64,000 nt of DNA from Pseudomonas cuatrocienegasensis (GTDB lineage Bacteria > Pseudomonadota > Gammaproteobacteria > Pseudomonadales > Pseudomonadaceae): assembly GCF_900110925.1 (NCBI RefSeq), contig NZ_FOFP01000009.1, positions 124,001 through 188,000 of the forward strand. Direction: 5' to 3'. The translations under genes and the position numbers were made by a program. Shown here one piece after another: positions 10,731-20,850 of the stretch (the stretch's first letter is position 1; each line of letters begins with the position of its first letter). The notes under the pieces were generated by a model. It had not been told where the DNA came from. It did no database searches and saw only the letters and a list, made by a program, of their open reading frames with translations.

Positions 10731-12671
10731 ATGAATATTAAGCAGAAGCTGACTTGGGCCTTTGCGGTAATCGCCTGCGTGCCCATTCTCTTGGTCGCAG
10801 TGGTGGTCATCTACAATTTACGCGCTCAGGCAGAGGCAGATTTTGTAGACGGTAGTGCAAGAGAAATTCGCCAAGTCGATAATGCGATGAGTATGTTTTT
10901 CAAAGGTATCAGCGAGAATGTTGAGTACCTTGCGGGTCTTCCCCAGGTAGTCGCTGCGCCATCACTGAAGAACTACTCGTCAGCGGATGCACCCAGCATC
11001 CCGCTGCCAGCCGCTAATCAGGAGTTGGAGAGTCTCTTTGATCGCTTTGCGAAAGCGCATCCAACCACCGCTTATCTTTCTTATGGCCGTGTCGATGGCG
11101 GCTATGCCATCTGGCCAAGCGATCCGGGTCTCAAGAGCTACGATCCCCGAGTACGTCCCTGGTACAAAGCTGCGCTGGCAAACCCGGGGAAAGCGCAACG
11201 CACGGCAGCCTATTACTGGGCGCCCGACGATGCGGTGTTGATCGGTACGGTCCGCACGGTTAATGACACCCAGGGCAACCTGGCCGGTGTAGTTGGCCTG
11301 GATGTCTCGCTCAAGCAGCTCACTGACCTGGTTAAGCAGATCAAAATTGGCGAGACCGGCTATCTCATGCTGGTGGAGGACGGCGGTAATGTCCTGGTTG
11401 ACCCCAGCAACGCGGAGCATAACTTCAAGTCTCTCGCCGATCTGGGCGGCGACTACGCCAAGATGGTCGGCGCCAAGGGGCTTGTCGACGTGGAGCTGAA
11501 CGGCACGCGCTATATGGCTAATATCTGGCCCTCGCCGGGGCTGGGCTGGCGTTTCATTGGCTTGATCGAACATAAAGAAGTAGTGGCCAAGGCCAACGCT
11601 CTAGCCTGGCAGGTTGCGGTCATTGTTCTGCTGCTGGCAATTGTCTTTGCCCTTGTTGGTGCGGTATTCGCAAAGCTCATCGTTAATCCCATTCGTAGCG
11701 TTGCCAATGGCCTTGAGGGCATCGCCCAAGGCGAGGGCGATCTTACCCGCAACCTCGCGGTACAAGGCAAAGATGAAACCGCGATGCTGGCGCAATGGTT
11801 CAACCAGTTCCTTGGAACAATCCGTCAGCTTGTACAGCGCATTATTGATGCTTCGGCGGCATTGCGGCAGACATCCGAAGGCTCAACCCGCGTAGCCCAA
11901 GACATGACAGATGTAGCGGAGCGCCAGCGTGAAGCCGTGGAAATGGTGTCCACAGCATTTAACGAAATGGTCGCTACTGCCAACGAAGTGGCGCGATCCT
12001 GTAGTGAAGCCGCAACGTCCGCCGATGAAGGCCATCGCCAGGTGTACGCCGGGCAGGCGCAGATCGTGGATGCCAGCAGCAGTGTCGCAAGTTTGAGCGA
12101 CAACCTGCAGCAGTCAGCGCAAGCTTTGCAGGTATTGGAGCAGGACAGTCAGAACATCTACGCGATCCTGGGCACCATCCGCGCCATCGCTGAACAGACC
12201 AACCTGTTGGCGCTGAATGCGGCAATCGAGGCCGCTCGTGCTGGCGACCAGGGGCGTGGCTTTGCGGTTGTGGCTGATGAAGTACGGGCCCTCGCTCAGC
12301 GCACATCCCAGTCCACCGGTGAGATCGACACCCTGCTGGGTGGCCTTGCTCGGCGCACCCAGGAGGTCACCAAACAGATGCAGAGCAGCCTTGAGATGTC
12401 TCAAACCAGTGTCGAGCGCATCGAGTTGGCGAGCCAGAGTTTCGAACAGATTCGTGGGGCAGTGGATCATATCCGCGACCAGAACACGCAGATCGCCACT
12501 GCTGCCGAGGAGCAGCACCATGTTGCCGAAGACATCAATAGGCACATCGTGCAGATCCAGAGCGACGCGCTGGCGGTCGAGAATCTCGCGCAATCGGCGC
12601 ACCGCGACTCGCAGGAACTGGCTCAGTTGTCCGATCAACTGCACGGGCTGGTTGGCCGTTTCAAAGCTTAG
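10731..12671 (+). CDS. Methyl-accepting chemotaxis protein with dCache sensor
   Basis: Transmembrane chemoreceptor of about 646 residues. TM1 spans about 8-30, a periplasmic double-Cache sensor about 31-285, TM2 about 287-310, then HAMP and a long cytoplasmic coiled coil. The hairpin tip [18 protein letters not shown] is the CheA/CheW contact site. The sensor shows YDPRVRPWY followed by AAYYW and GVVGLDVS, which fits the spacing of the amino-acid-binding Cache motif (Y, R, W, Y, Y, D), so an amino-acid ligand is inferred. The start at 10731 (MNIKQKL) is preferred over 10698 because it begins the usual basic N-terminus. It converges with the PIG-L gene. Confidence 0.95.
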   Translation: MNIKQKLTWAFAVIACVPILLVAVVVIYNLRAQAEADFVDGSAREIRQVDNAMSMFFKGISENVEYLAGLPQVVAAPSLKNYSSADAPSIPLPAANQELESLFDRFAKAHPTTAYLSYGRVDGGYAIWPSDPGLKSYDPRVRPWYKAALANPGKAQRTAAYYWAPDDAVLIGTVRTVNDTQGNLAGVVGLDVSLKQLTDLVKQIKIGETGYLMLVEDGGNVLVDPSNAEHNFKSLADLGGDYAKMVGAKGLVDVELNGTRYMANIWPSPGLGWRFIGLIEHKEVVAKANALAWQVAVIVLLLAIVFALVGAVFAKLIVNPIRSVANGLEGIAQGEGDLTRNLAVQGKDETAMLAQWFNQFLGTIRQLVQRIIDASAALRQTSEGSTRVAQDMTDVAERQREAVEMVSTAFNEMVATANEVARSCSEAATSADEGHRQVYAGQAQIVDASSSVASLSDNLQQSAQALQVLEQDSQNIYAILGTIRAIAEQTNLLALNAAIEAARAGDQGRGFAVVADEVRALAQRTSQSTGEIDTLLGGLARRTQEVTKQMQSSLEMSQTSVERIELASQSFEQIRGAVDHIRDQNTQIATAAEEQHHVAEDINRHIVQIQSDALAVENLAQSAHRDSQELAQLSDQLHGLVGRFKA

Positions 12672-12707
12672 ATGGCCTGAGCCCCGTCGCTATCAGGGGC
12701 AGTAGCG

Positions 12708-13454
12708 TTAGAGAAAAACCAACTCGAACGGCTGCTGCAATCGGGCCAATGCTGGCGCTGAGAACGCCGGGGAGCCGCCGTGCAGTTGGCTGGCAAACGC
12801 CTGCACGGCATGCCGCTTGCGCGCCTGGGCCCAGCGATCCAGGTGCAGCTTGCGCGCCCGCTCCCAGGGCAGGCGTGGGTCTTCCGGGCTGGCCCAGCGC
12901 CAGGCATCCAGCGGTACTTCATGAAAGCGCGCGCCGACCATGGCGCAGGCTGCTGCGGTACTGCGCCCGCAGGCCTCATGGTCGGCATCGCCATCTTCGC
13001 GCCAGGTGCTGAAGACCACGTCATCGGCATGCAGGTAGGTGCCGAGGAACGCCTGCAGCGCATCGTCCTGGCGGTTCAGGTTGCCTGCGCTGAAACCGCC
13101 ATGCACCCACTGCAGGTCGGCCGCCGGTACGCCCAGGCGCTGCAGGGCTTCAGCGGTTTCCAGGGGGCGGATGATCGCCAACTGCTCCGGCGTCCAGCGC
13201 GAGCGCAGCGGTTGGCCATGGGGAATGCCATTGCTCAGGGAGATCAGCAACAGCGCGCGCTGCTCACGGTGCAGCAGTTGCAGCAAGCCGCCCCAGGCCA
13301 GCACCTCGGCGCCGGGGTGCGGCGCAACCAGCACCGCGCGCCCCCCGGCCGGTACCAGATGACTGACCAGCATGCTCTGCACCCGCGCCAGGTGCCGTGA
13401 GGCATTCCAGGCGCGTACGGCGGTCCCGCTGCCTTCCACTGGCGTGGCGTTCAC
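12708..13454 (-). CDS. PIG-L (LmbE) family protein, probably catalytically altered
   Basis: Protein of 248 residues with the LmbE/PIG-L fold of zinc N-acetylglucosamine deacetylases. The fold pattern is visible: VLVAPHPxxE, LLISLSNG, WREDGDADHEACG. The hallmark HPDDE reads HPGAE (codons GGC GCC), so the general-base Asp and the Asp zinc ligand are both replaced. The distal histidine in DADHEACG remains. The start overlaps the glgX stop by four bases, so it is the last gene of the glucan/trehalose operon. Family membership is fairly safe; a deacetylase activity is doubtful. Confidence 0.82.
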   Translation of the reverse strand: MNATPVEGSGTAVRAWNASRHLARVQSMLVSHLVPAGGRAVLVAPHPGAEVLAWGGLLQLLHREQRALLLISLSNGIPHGQPLRSRWTPEQLAIIRPLETAEALQRLGVPAADLQWVHGGFSAGNLNRQDDALQAFLGTYLHADDVVFSTWREDGDADHEACGRSTAAACAMVGARFHEVPLDAWRWASPEDPRLPWERARKLHLDRWAQARKRHAVQAFASQLHGGSPAFSAPALARLQQPFELVFL

Positions 13455-15625
13455 TGCGTATCCTTCTGCAACTCGAACAGCAGCAGCGAGCGGCCGGTGA
13501 CGATGAACTCATGGCCAAACTCCAGGCGTTCGATGTGGGCGACGTCGGGCAGGTTGGTGTCGATCAGGCACTGCCAGTGATTGCCCTCGGCCACCTCGGG
13601 CAGGGTGAAGTTGACCACGTCGTGGTGTGCGTTGAGGATCAGCAGCAAGGTTGCATCGGCACCGCTGCGGCGGATGCCGGTGGGCTGTGCGCGACCGTCC
13701 ATCAGCATGCCCAGGCAGCGAGCGTTGCCGTCGGTCCACTGCTCCTCGGTCATCTCGTTGCCGCACGGCGACAACCAGGCAACATCCTTGACCCCCAGTT
13801 CTTCGTTGTACTTGCCCACCAGAAAGCGCCCGCGACGCAGGATCGGGTAGCGGTGGCGCAGGGCGATCAGGCGTTGGGTGAAGGCCAGCAGGCTGACGCC
13901 TTCGTCATCCAGCTCCCAGTCGACCCAGGCCAGCTCGCTGTCCTGGCAATAGACGTTGTTGTTGCCTTGCTGGGTGCGGCCGAATTCATCACCGGCCACC
14001 AGCATCGGCGTGCCCTGGGCGAGCAGCAGGGTGCTCATCAGGTTGCGCATCTGGCGCAGGCGCAGGCTGCGGATTTCCGGGTCGTCGGTGGGGCCTTCGC
14101 AGCCGTGGTTCCAGGACAGGTTGTTGTCGGTGCCGTCGCGGTTGTCTTCGCCGTTGGCCATGTTGTGCTTGTGGTCGTAGGACACCACGTCGCGCAGGGT
14201 GAAGCCGTCGTGGGCGGTGATGAAGTTGACTGAGGAGAACGGCCGGCGACCGCGTTGGTTGAAGTAGTCGCCCGAGGCGGTCAGGCGGCTGGCCAGCTCG
14301 GCCACCTGGCCCTCGTCACCGCGCCAGAAGGCACGGGTGTTGTCGCGGAACTTGTCGTTCCACTCGACCCAACCGGGCGGGAAGCCGCCGACCTGGTAGC
14401 CGCCGGGGCCACAGTCCCAGGGCTCGGCGATCAGCTTGACCTTGCTCAGCACCGGGTCCTGGCGGCAGGCGACGAGAAACGCATGGCGCTCTTCATAGCC
14501 GTGGGCATGGCGGGCGAGGATGGTCGCCAGGTCGAAACGGAAGCCGTCCACGCGCATTTCCGTGGCCCAGTAGCGCAGCGAGTCGGTGACCATCTGCAGC
14601 ACGCAGGGGTGGCTCAGGTCGAGGGTGTTGCCGGTGCCCGAGTCGTTGATGTAGTAGCGCTTGTCGTCAGGCATCAGGCGGTAGTAGGAGGCGTTGTCGA
14701 TGCCGCGCATCGACAGGGTCGGGCCCAGCTCGTTGCCTTCGGCGGTGTGGTTGTAGACCACGTCGAGGATCACCTCGAGGCCGGCATCGTGCAGGTGCGC
14801 GACCATTTCCTTGAATTCGTTGATCTTGCCGCTGGCCAGGTACTCGGCGTGGGGCGCGAAGAAGGCGATGCTGTTATAGCCCCAGTAGTTCTTCATGCCC
14901 TTTTCCAGCAGGTGCTTGTCGTCGACGAAGCCGTGCATCGGCAGCAGCTCGACGCTGGTGACGCCGAGCTTGCGCAGGTGCTGCAATACCTCACTGTTCA
15001 TAAAGCCGGCGCAGGTGCCGCGCAGGTGCTCGGGCACCGCCGGGTGGCGCATGGTGGTGCCGCGCAGGTGCGCTTCGTAGATCACCGTGTTGTCCCAGGG
15101 CGTGCGCTTGAACGACTGCGAACCCCAGGTAAAGGCCGGGTCGATGACCTTGGCCTTGGGTACGAAGGCGGCGCTGTCGCGGGTGTCGAAGCTGAGGTCG
15201 GCGTCGTGGTGGCCGATGGTGTAGCCAAACAGCGCCTCGGACCATTTCAGGGTGCCGATCAACTGCTTGGCATAGGGTTCGATCAACAGCTTGTTGGGGT
15301 TGAAGCGGTGGCCAGCATCGGGTTCGTAGGGGCCGTATACACGGTAGCCATACACCTGGCCGGGGTGCGCATCGGGCAGGTAGCCGTGCCAGATTTCATT
15401 GGTGTATTCGGGCAGTTCGATGCGTTCGAGTTCGGTTTCGCCCTTGCTGTCGAACAGGCACAGCTCGACCTTGGTGGCGTGGGCGGAGAACACGGCGAAG
15501 TTCACGCCAAGCCCGTCCCAGGTGGCGCCCAGGGGGAAGGGTTGGCCTTCGGTGATGCGCGAGCGCTGCATGATCTCGGGCGCACGGAAGGTGCTGCTGG
15601 TCGGTGCGCTGGTGGTGCGGCTCAT
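13451..15625 (-). CDS. glgX: Glycogen debranching enzyme GlgX
   Basis: Isoamylase-type GH13 enzyme of 724 residues that removes alpha-1,6 branches from phosphorylase-trimmed glycogen. The N-terminus holds a CBM48 module (PFPLGATWDGLGVNFAVFSA), then the barrel with VDGFRFDLA (nucleophile Asp), LIAEPWDCG (acid Glu) and TAHDGFTLRD (transition-state Asp). The start follows AGGAG at nine bases. It lies between the DUF2934 gene and the PIG-L gene. The linear glucans it releases suit the neighbouring MalQ, TreY and TreZ. Confidence 0.97.
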   Translation of the reverse strand: MSRTTSAPTSSTFRAPEIMQRSRITEGQPFPLGATWDGLGVNFAVFSAHATKVELCLFDSKGETELERIELPEYTNEIWHGYLPDAHPGQVYGYRVYGPYEPDAGHRFNPNKLLIEPYAKQLIGTLKWSEALFGYTIGHHDADLSFDTRDSAAFVPKAKVIDPAFTWGSQSFKRTPWDNTVIYEAHLRGTTMRHPAVPEHLRGTCAGFMNSEVLQHLRKLGVTSVELLPMHGFVDDKHLLEKGMKNYWGYNSIAFFAPHAEYLASGKINEFKEMVAHLHDAGLEVILDVVYNHTAEGNELGPTLSMRGIDNASYYRLMPDDKRYYINDSGTGNTLDLSHPCVLQMVTDSLRYWATEMRVDGFRFDLATILARHAHGYEERHAFLVACRQDPVLSKVKLIAEPWDCGPGGYQVGGFPPGWVEWNDKFRDNTRAFWRGDEGQVAELASRLTASGDYFNQRGRRPFSSVNFITAHDGFTLRDVVSYDHKHNMANGEDNRDGTDNNLSWNHGCEGPTDDPEIRSLRLRQMRNLMSTLLLAQGTPMLVAGDEFGRTQQGNNNVYCQDSELAWVDWELDDEGVSLLAFTQRLIALRHRYPILRRGRFLVGKYNEELGVKDVAWLSPCGNEMTEEQWTDGNARCLGMLMDGRAQPTGIRRSGADATLLLILNAHHDVVNFTLPEVAEGNHWQCLIDTNLPDVAHIERLEFGHEFIVTGRSLLLFELQKDTQ

Positions 15626-15657
15626 GGGGTGTTTCTCCTGGTCAAGGCGAGCGGGGC

Positions 15658-15993
15658 TCAGGCCTTGGGTTTAGCGGGTTTGGCGGCAGCTTTCGGGCTG
15701 CTCGCGGGCGTTGTGCTGCTGGCGGTCTTGCTGGTCCGGGGTTGCTTCACGGCAGCGCCCGGCTCCACGGGGGCGGTGGCTTTCTTGGCCGCGGGTTTGC
15801 GTGGTGTCGGGGCTTTCACCGGTTGCCCGGCGGCTTCGGCGGCGGCGAGTTTTTCCGCCATCTCCCAGTGCCGCGCCTGCTGGTTGTCGGGGCGGCCTTC
15901 GGACTCCCAGATCTGGTAGGCGAACTCGCGGATGCGGCTTTCGTCGCGTGCAGTGGTTTTTGGGCTGGCGGGCTTCTTGGCGGTTGGGCTCAT
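15658..15993 (-). CDS. DUF2934 domain protein with Lys/Ala/Pro-rich tail
   Basis: Protein of 111 residues. Residues about 18-50 match DUF2934 (RIREFAYQIWESEGRP then a helix ending WEMAEKLA), a small helical module found in many proteobacterial stress loci. The C-terminal 60 residues are low-complexity and rich in Lys, Ala, Pro, Thr, which suggests a basic disordered tail able to touch nucleic acid or acidic polymers. The start overlaps the treY stop (ATGA), so it is translationally coupled. No biochemical function is known to me. Confidence 0.85.
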   Translation of the reverse strand: MSPTAKKPASPKTTARDESRIREFAYQIWESEGRPDNQQARHWEMAEKLAAAEAAGQPVKAPTPRKPAAKKATAPVEPGAAVKQPRTSKTASSTTPASSPKAAAKPAKPKA

Positions 15994-18788
15994 GTCAGCG
16001 GCTCCTGGGTGGTAGTGGTTAAGCGCAAAACGGTGACGGGTAGGTGGGCGAGCACCTGACCCAGTGGGAGTGAGTGATCCTCCAGGGGCTGCCAGTCGCT
16101 CTCGAGCAACCCCTGGTAGTGGCTCGCCTGCCAATCCGGCGGCAGCAGTACCTCGGTGTCGCCCCAGCGTTCGGCGGCGATATGCGGCAAGCCCGCGACC
16201 AGCGCACTGGCGCGGCACGGCAGGATCACCACCAGGCGTTCGGCGCCGTGACAGCGGGCGAAGGCCAGCACCTGTTCGGCCTGGGCGCCGCGCACCTGCA
16301 GCGGCAGGTAGCTGCCCGCGGCGAACACGGCTGGCTGCTCGGTGCGCAGGGCGAGCACGGCGGCGATCAAACGCTGTTTGATGCGCCCATCGCGCCACTG
16401 TGCGAGCAGTTGCGTGGGCGTCTCGGGCGAGGCCAGGGCGGCGACGCGGGCGGGGTAATCCACGGGGCGGCGGTTGTCTGGGTCGACCAGGCTGAAATCC
16501 CAGTAATCGCAGCCTTGGTACAGGTCTGGAATACCTGGCGCGGTCAGGCGCAGCAGGGTCTGGGCCAGGCTATTGAGCGCGCCGGGAGCGGCGAGCGTAA
16601 CCACGGCCGCAGCGATCGCTTCACGCAAGGGCGCACCTTCGGGTGACATCAGCAGGCCGTCGAGAAAAGCATGGCAGGCCTGTTCGTAGCGCTCGTTGGG
16701 GGCGTTCCAGGTGCTGCGCAGCTTGGCTTCGCGCAGGGCCTTCTGTTGCCACTGGCGCAACCGTTCGGCATAGACGGCGATGCCGGACTGATCATCCACC
16801 AGCAGGTCCAGCGGCCAACTGCCGAGCAGGGCCTGGAAGGTGATCAGGCAGTCACCCGCCGAGGGCGCAACGCCGTCGGCCAGCTCGACCCGTAGCGGCG
16901 CAGCCAGGTCAAACCAGGTTCGCGCCTGTTCGGCGAACCAGTCGCCGCGCTCGCTGAGCACGGCCAGGCGGGCGCGGGTGTCTTCGCCACGCTTGTGGTC
17001 GTGGGTCGCTGTGGTCAGCAGGTTGCCCGGCCAGTACTGCGCACGGCCCTGGTTGAAGGCATGAAACTCGGCCACGGGCGCGCTGAACTGTTGCGGGTCG
17101 AAGCCCACATCGTTACGCGCCAGGGCCACGGCGGAGCGGTAGCAGGCGGTGTCTTCCACGGCTTTGGCGGCAGCCGGTGAGGTCAGTTGCTGGAAGCGCG
17201 TAAGCACCGTTTGCCGCAAATAGCGCGCCTTGCCGGCCGGCACAGCGCGCAGCGGCTCGCCGCCCAGCCAGCGGTCCAGGTGCTGCAGCAGGGGCCAGTC
17301 GGCTTCGGCCAGGTCGCCGCGCGCACCGTCCAGGGCCTGGGTGAACAAGGCCTGGTCAGCCGGGCTGCGGCCACAGGCGCCGGCATAGGTGCGGTACACC
17401 GGAAAGTGCACGATCAGCGCCTGCAACGCCCTGCGAATGGCACCCAGGGTCAGGTCGCGGGTGGCCAGGTCGGCGCGGGCGATCAGCAGCAGGCCCTGGG
17501 CGACGGCTTCCAGGTCGCCGGCCAGGGAGGTGCTGAGCACCCACTGCCGCGCTTCGCGCACTTCCACCATAAAGTCGGCCGGGCGCTCGCTGAGCGCGGT
17601 CCAGAGCTCAGCCATGGGCGCTTCACCCTCGGGGGCATGTTGCAGCAGCGACACCTGGTTCATAAACTCGTAGCCGGTGGTGCCGTCCACCTGCCAATCG
17701 GCGGGCAGCTGCTCGCCAGCGCCGAGAATCTTCTCGACCACGATCAGAAAATCGTCAGTCGGCCGACCATTGGCGGTCAGCAGGCTGTTGACCCGGCGGC
17801 GCAGCTTGCGGCAATAGGCGCGGGGGTTGGCCAGGCCGTCGATATGGTCGATGCGCAGGCCGTCGATCAGGCCGCGCTCGATCAGCTCGAAGATTTTTAC
17901 ATGGGTGGCCTCGAACACATCACTGCGCTCGACGCGCAGACCGCCCAGCTCATTGATGTCGAAGAAGCGCCGCCAGTTGATGTCATCAGCCGCCGTGTGC
18001 CAGCTTGCCAGACGGTAATGCTGGCGTTCGAGTAACTGGTGCAGACGCTGTAAACCGTCCGGGGTGACTGGCCGGTAGCTGGCCATGGCCATCAGTACGG
18101 CATCTGACATCGGCGAGTGGCGCAGCAGTTCGGCAAACTCGGCGCGCAATAGGCGCGCGGTATGCCAGGCATCCGCGGTGCCATCCAGCGCGGCAAAACG
18201 GGCGGCCAGCCCCTGCAGTTCAGGCTGTGCGCAGTGGCGCAGCAATTCGGCGTAGGTCGGCGGGGAGAGCGGGAAACGGTGTTCGTAATGGGCGCAGTAG
18301 AAAGCACCGCCTGCTTTGTCCAGGTGCAGGACGATTTCCCCGGCCTGCAGCACCTCGTAATAGTCGGTACGCAGGAAGGGCAGCAGCAACTGGCCGCGCA
18401 TCAGCGGGTCGTGGGATTGCCACTGGATATCGAAGAAGGCCGCGTAGGGGCTGGCAACGCCCCATTCGAGCACATCCAGCCACCAGGGGTTGCCGTCACC
18501 GCCGACCGCCATGTGGTTGGACACGATGTCGATGATCAGCCCCATGTTGCGGGCGCGCAGGGCGCTGACCAGGCGCTCAAGCGCCGCTTCGCCGCCCAGC
18601 TCGGGGTTGATGCAGGTGGGGTCGAGCACATCGTAGCCATGCATCGAACCTGGGCGCGCCTTGAACAACGGTGAGGCATACAGGTGGCTGACACCCAGGC
18701 CGGCGAAGTAATCGACCCACTCGACGGCGTCGTCGAGGGTGAAGTCTTTGTGAAATTGCAGGCGCGCGGTAGCGCGTACTTCAGTCAT
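15990..18788 (-). CDS. treY: Maltooligosyl trehalose synthase
   Basis: GH13 enzyme of 932 residues that isomerises the reducing-end alpha-1,4 bond of maltodextrins to the alpha,alpha-1,1 bond, giving maltooligosyl trehalose for TreZ. Signatures are GLRIDHIDGLANP (nucleophile), VVEKILGAGE (acid/base) and GCDYWDFSLVDPDNRR near the C-terminus. The start at 18788 (MTEVRATARLQFHKDFTL) is the family N-terminus and overlaps malQ by eight bases; the frame continues upstream without a credible start. With TreZ it converts storage glucan to trehalose, a compatible solute. Confidence 0.96.
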   Translation of the reverse strand: MTEVRATARLQFHKDFTLDDAVEWVDYFAGLGVSHLYASPLFKARPGSMHGYDVLDPTCINPELGGEAALERLVSALRARNMGLIIDIVSNHMAVGGDGNPWWLDVLEWGVASPYAAFFDIQWQSHDPLMRGQLLLPFLRTDYYEVLQAGEIVLHLDKAGGAFYCAHYEHRFPLSPPTYAELLRHCAQPELQGLAARFAALDGTADAWHTARLLRAEFAELLRHSPMSDAVLMAMASYRPVTPDGLQRLHQLLERQHYRLASWHTAADDINWRRFFDINELGGLRVERSDVFEATHVKIFELIERGLIDGLRIDHIDGLANPRAYCRKLRRRVNSLLTANGRPTDDFLIVVEKILGAGEQLPADWQVDGTTGYEFMNQVSLLQHAPEGEAPMAELWTALSERPADFMVEVREARQWVLSTSLAGDLEAVAQGLLLIARADLATRDLTLGAIRRALQALIVHFPVYRTYAGACGRSPADQALFTQALDGARGDLAEADWPLLQHLDRWLGGEPLRAVPAGKARYLRQTVLTRFQQLTSPAAAKAVEDTACYRSAVALARNDVGFDPQQFSAPVAEFHAFNQGRAQYWPGNLLTTATHDHKRGEDTRARLAVLSERGDWFAEQARTWFDLAAPLRVELADGVAPSAGDCLITFQALLGSWPLDLLVDDQSGIAVYAERLRQWQQKALREAKLRSTWNAPNERYEQACHAFLDGLLMSPEGAPLREAIAAAVVTLAAPGALNSLAQTLLRLTAPGIPDLYQGCDYWDFSLVDPDNRRPVDYPARVAALASPETPTQLLAQWRDGRIKQRLIAAVLALRTEQPAVFAAGSYLPLQVRGAQAEQVLAFARCHGAERLVVILPCRASALVAGLPHIAAERWGDTEVLLPPDWQASHYQGLLESDWQPLEDHSLPLGQVLAHLPVTVLRLTTTTQEPLT

Positions 18789-20850
18789 GGGAGCTGTCCT
18801 GGGCGCTGCGGCGTGCCTGTGCAAGGCCGTAGAGACGGTGATTGACGCGGGGCATGTCGAGCATCGCGCCGGCGTCCACCGCCCAGCGTCGCCGCCAGTT
18901 GGGGTGCAGGTCGCCGGGGCCCGGCAAATTGGGTTGCTGATCGCTGGCCATGGCATCTTCCAGGGGCAGCAACACCAGCGGTGCAGGGGTCTGGCCGACA
19001 TAGCCCATGGCGGCATCGAGCAGCGCCTCGGGCTCATCCAGGGCGCGCCCGCTGTGGGCTTCAAGGGCCTCGCGCAGGGCGTGGGCCTCGCGGCGGCGCA
19101 GGCTCAGGTCACCGGCGGTATGCTCGGCATCGCGGTGGCCGGCGCGCTCACGCCAGTGAATGTCTTCGCCGGTGTACCAACCGCTGATGCTCGGCAAATC
19201 GTGGGTGGTGGTCGTGGCCAGGGCATCGCGGGGCCAGTCGGCCGGGGCGATGAAACGGCCGTGCTGCTGCTCGAACAGCAGCACGCGCATGCCCAGAATG
19301 CCGCGTTGCGCCAGGCGTTCGCGCAGGCCCTCGGGCACGGTGCCGAGGTCTTCGCCGATGACCAGGGCGTTGTGCCGGCTGGCTTCCAGGCTGACCAGGC
19401 GCAGCAAGTCGTCCAGCGGGTAATTGAGGTAGCCGCCGTCTTGCGAGCCGGCGCCGCGCGGGATCACCCACAGGCGTTGCAGGCCCATGATGTGGTCGAT
19501 ACGGATGCCGCCCGCGTGGGCCATATTGGCCCGCAGCATTTCAATAAAGGCCCGGTAACCGTGGCGCACCAAGCCTTCGGGGGAGAAGGCCGAGACACCC
19601 CAGCTTTGCCCGGAACGGTTGAGAATATCCGGCGGCGCACCCACGGTGACGCCGCTCAAGAATTCTTCCTGGCGCGACCAGGCCTGGCTGCCGGCCGGGT
19701 CGGCGCCCACGGCCAGATCAGCGATCAGACCGATGTGCATGCCGGCCTGGCGCGCAGTCGCCTGCACCTGGTCCATGCAGCGCGCCACGAGCCACTGGCC
19801 GAACGCCTGCAACTCGACCTGTTCGCTCAGCGGTGCCAGCAACTGAGCCAGGGCCGTGTGGTCTGGCGCCTGGTACAGCGTCGGCCACGCCTGCCAATCG
19901 CCGGGTAAGCCCTGGCTCAGCAGGGCGGTGCGCAGGGTCTCGAAACGGCAATGCAGCAATAAAGCCTCACCGCCCTCGGCGCAGAAGGCCGCGAAGTCGT
20001 CGCGTAATGGCGCGGCGGCCTGGGCGAAATCCAGGTGCAATTGGCGCAGCAGCGCCTGACGCGCTGCGCTCACGCCGGGCCAGTCGACCAGATCGAGGTC
20101 GCTCAGGCGCTGCCACTCGTCCTCCAGCCCGGCGCGCGCCAGGGCGGCATCGACGGCAGCCTGGCCGAGCACTTGCGCCGGTGCGGCATGCAGCACATTG
20201 CTGAACAAGCGGCTGGAGGGCGAGTAGGGGCTGAAAATCTGATTATCGCTGCCATACATGGCATGGGTCGGGCTGATGGCCAGGGCATCGGCGCCCTTGC
20301 TCGCGGCGCTGCGCACCAGTTCGGCCAGAGCGGCGGTGTCGCCCAGGCCGCCGTCCCCCGGGCGGCGCAGCCCGTACAGTTGCGCCGACAGACCCCAGGC
20401 CAGGCGGCGCGCAGGGGCACACAGCTCGGCCACCGAGGGGCAGGCGGGCGGCGCCACGGCGAGAGTCACCATTTGGCCGGCAATCTCCAGGCGCTGGTAG
20501 CCGCAACTGTGGCAGGCCGGCAATTGCGCCAGGGCGCTCAGGGTGCCGGTGTGGGTTTCGCCATTCGCAAAGATCAGGCTAAAGGCGCTGTCGGGTGCCA
20601 GCCAGCGGGACAGGTCCAACGGCTGGCCTTGATCTACGGTGAGCAGCGGCGGCATACCGGCCTCACGGCGCTGCGCAAGCAATGTGGCAAGGCTCTCGGC
20701 GGCCTGGGCGTCGCTGTCTGCCATGTGGCCCAGGGCGCCGAGCAGCGGCCGCAGGGTGGCCTCCTGCAGGCGTTGCGGGTTGCCATCGGCATCCACCCAA
20801 TCCAGGCTCAGACCCGCTTCCTGTGCCAGACGATAGAGCGCATCACTCAT
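18781..20850 (-). CDS. malQ: 4-alpha-glucanotransferase (amylomaltase)
   Basis: GH77 disproportionating enzyme of 689 residues that transfers alpha-1,4-glucan segments between maltodextrins, lengthening short chains into TreY substrates. Seen motifs: GIRIDHIMGL (nucleophile Asp), GEDLGTVPE (acid/base Glu) and TTTHDLPS (third carboxylate). The N-terminal 140 residues form the extra domain typical of bacterial MalQ. A GAGG site lies eight bases ahead of the ATG, which overlaps the treZ stop. Confidence 0.96.
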   Translation of the reverse strand: MSDALYRLAQEAGLSLDWVDADGNPQRLQEATLRPLLGALGHMADSDAQAAESLATLLAQRREAGMPPLLTVDQGQPLDLSRWLAPDSAFSLIFANGETHTGTLSALAQLPACHSCGYQRLEIAGQMVTLAVAPPACPSVAELCAPARRLAWGLSAQLYGLRRPGDGGLGDTAALAELVRSAASKGADALAISPTHAMYGSDNQIFSPYSPSSRLFSNVLHAAPAQVLGQAAVDAALARAGLEDEWQRLSDLDLVDWPGVSAARQALLRQLHLDFAQAAAPLRDDFAAFCAEGGEALLLHCRFETLRTALLSQGLPGDWQAWPTLYQAPDHTALAQLLAPLSEQVELQAFGQWLVARCMDQVQATARQAGMHIGLIADLAVGADPAGSQAWSRQEEFLSGVTVGAPPDILNRSGQSWGVSAFSPEGLVRHGYRAFIEMLRANMAHAGGIRIDHIMGLQRLWVIPRGAGSQDGGYLNYPLDDLLRLVSLEASRHNALVIGEDLGTVPEGLRERLAQRGILGMRVLLFEQQHGRFIAPADWPRDALATTTTHDLPSISGWYTGEDIHWRERAGHRDAEHTAGDLSLRRREAHALREALEAHSGRALDEPEALLDAAMGYVGQTPAPLVLLPLEDAMASDQQPNLPGPGDLHPNWRRRWAVDAGAMLDMPRVNHRLYGLAQARRSAQDSSHD

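Noticed and set aside
12681..12700. Terminator between the MCP and PIG-L genes
   Set aside because: Only a 5-bp GCCCC/GGGGC stem and no T-run on either strand.
14255..15919. A 554-codon plus-strand frame
   Set aside because: It is antisense to glgX and DUF2934, with Val/Gly/Ala-rich low-complexity content typical of high-GC shadow frames.
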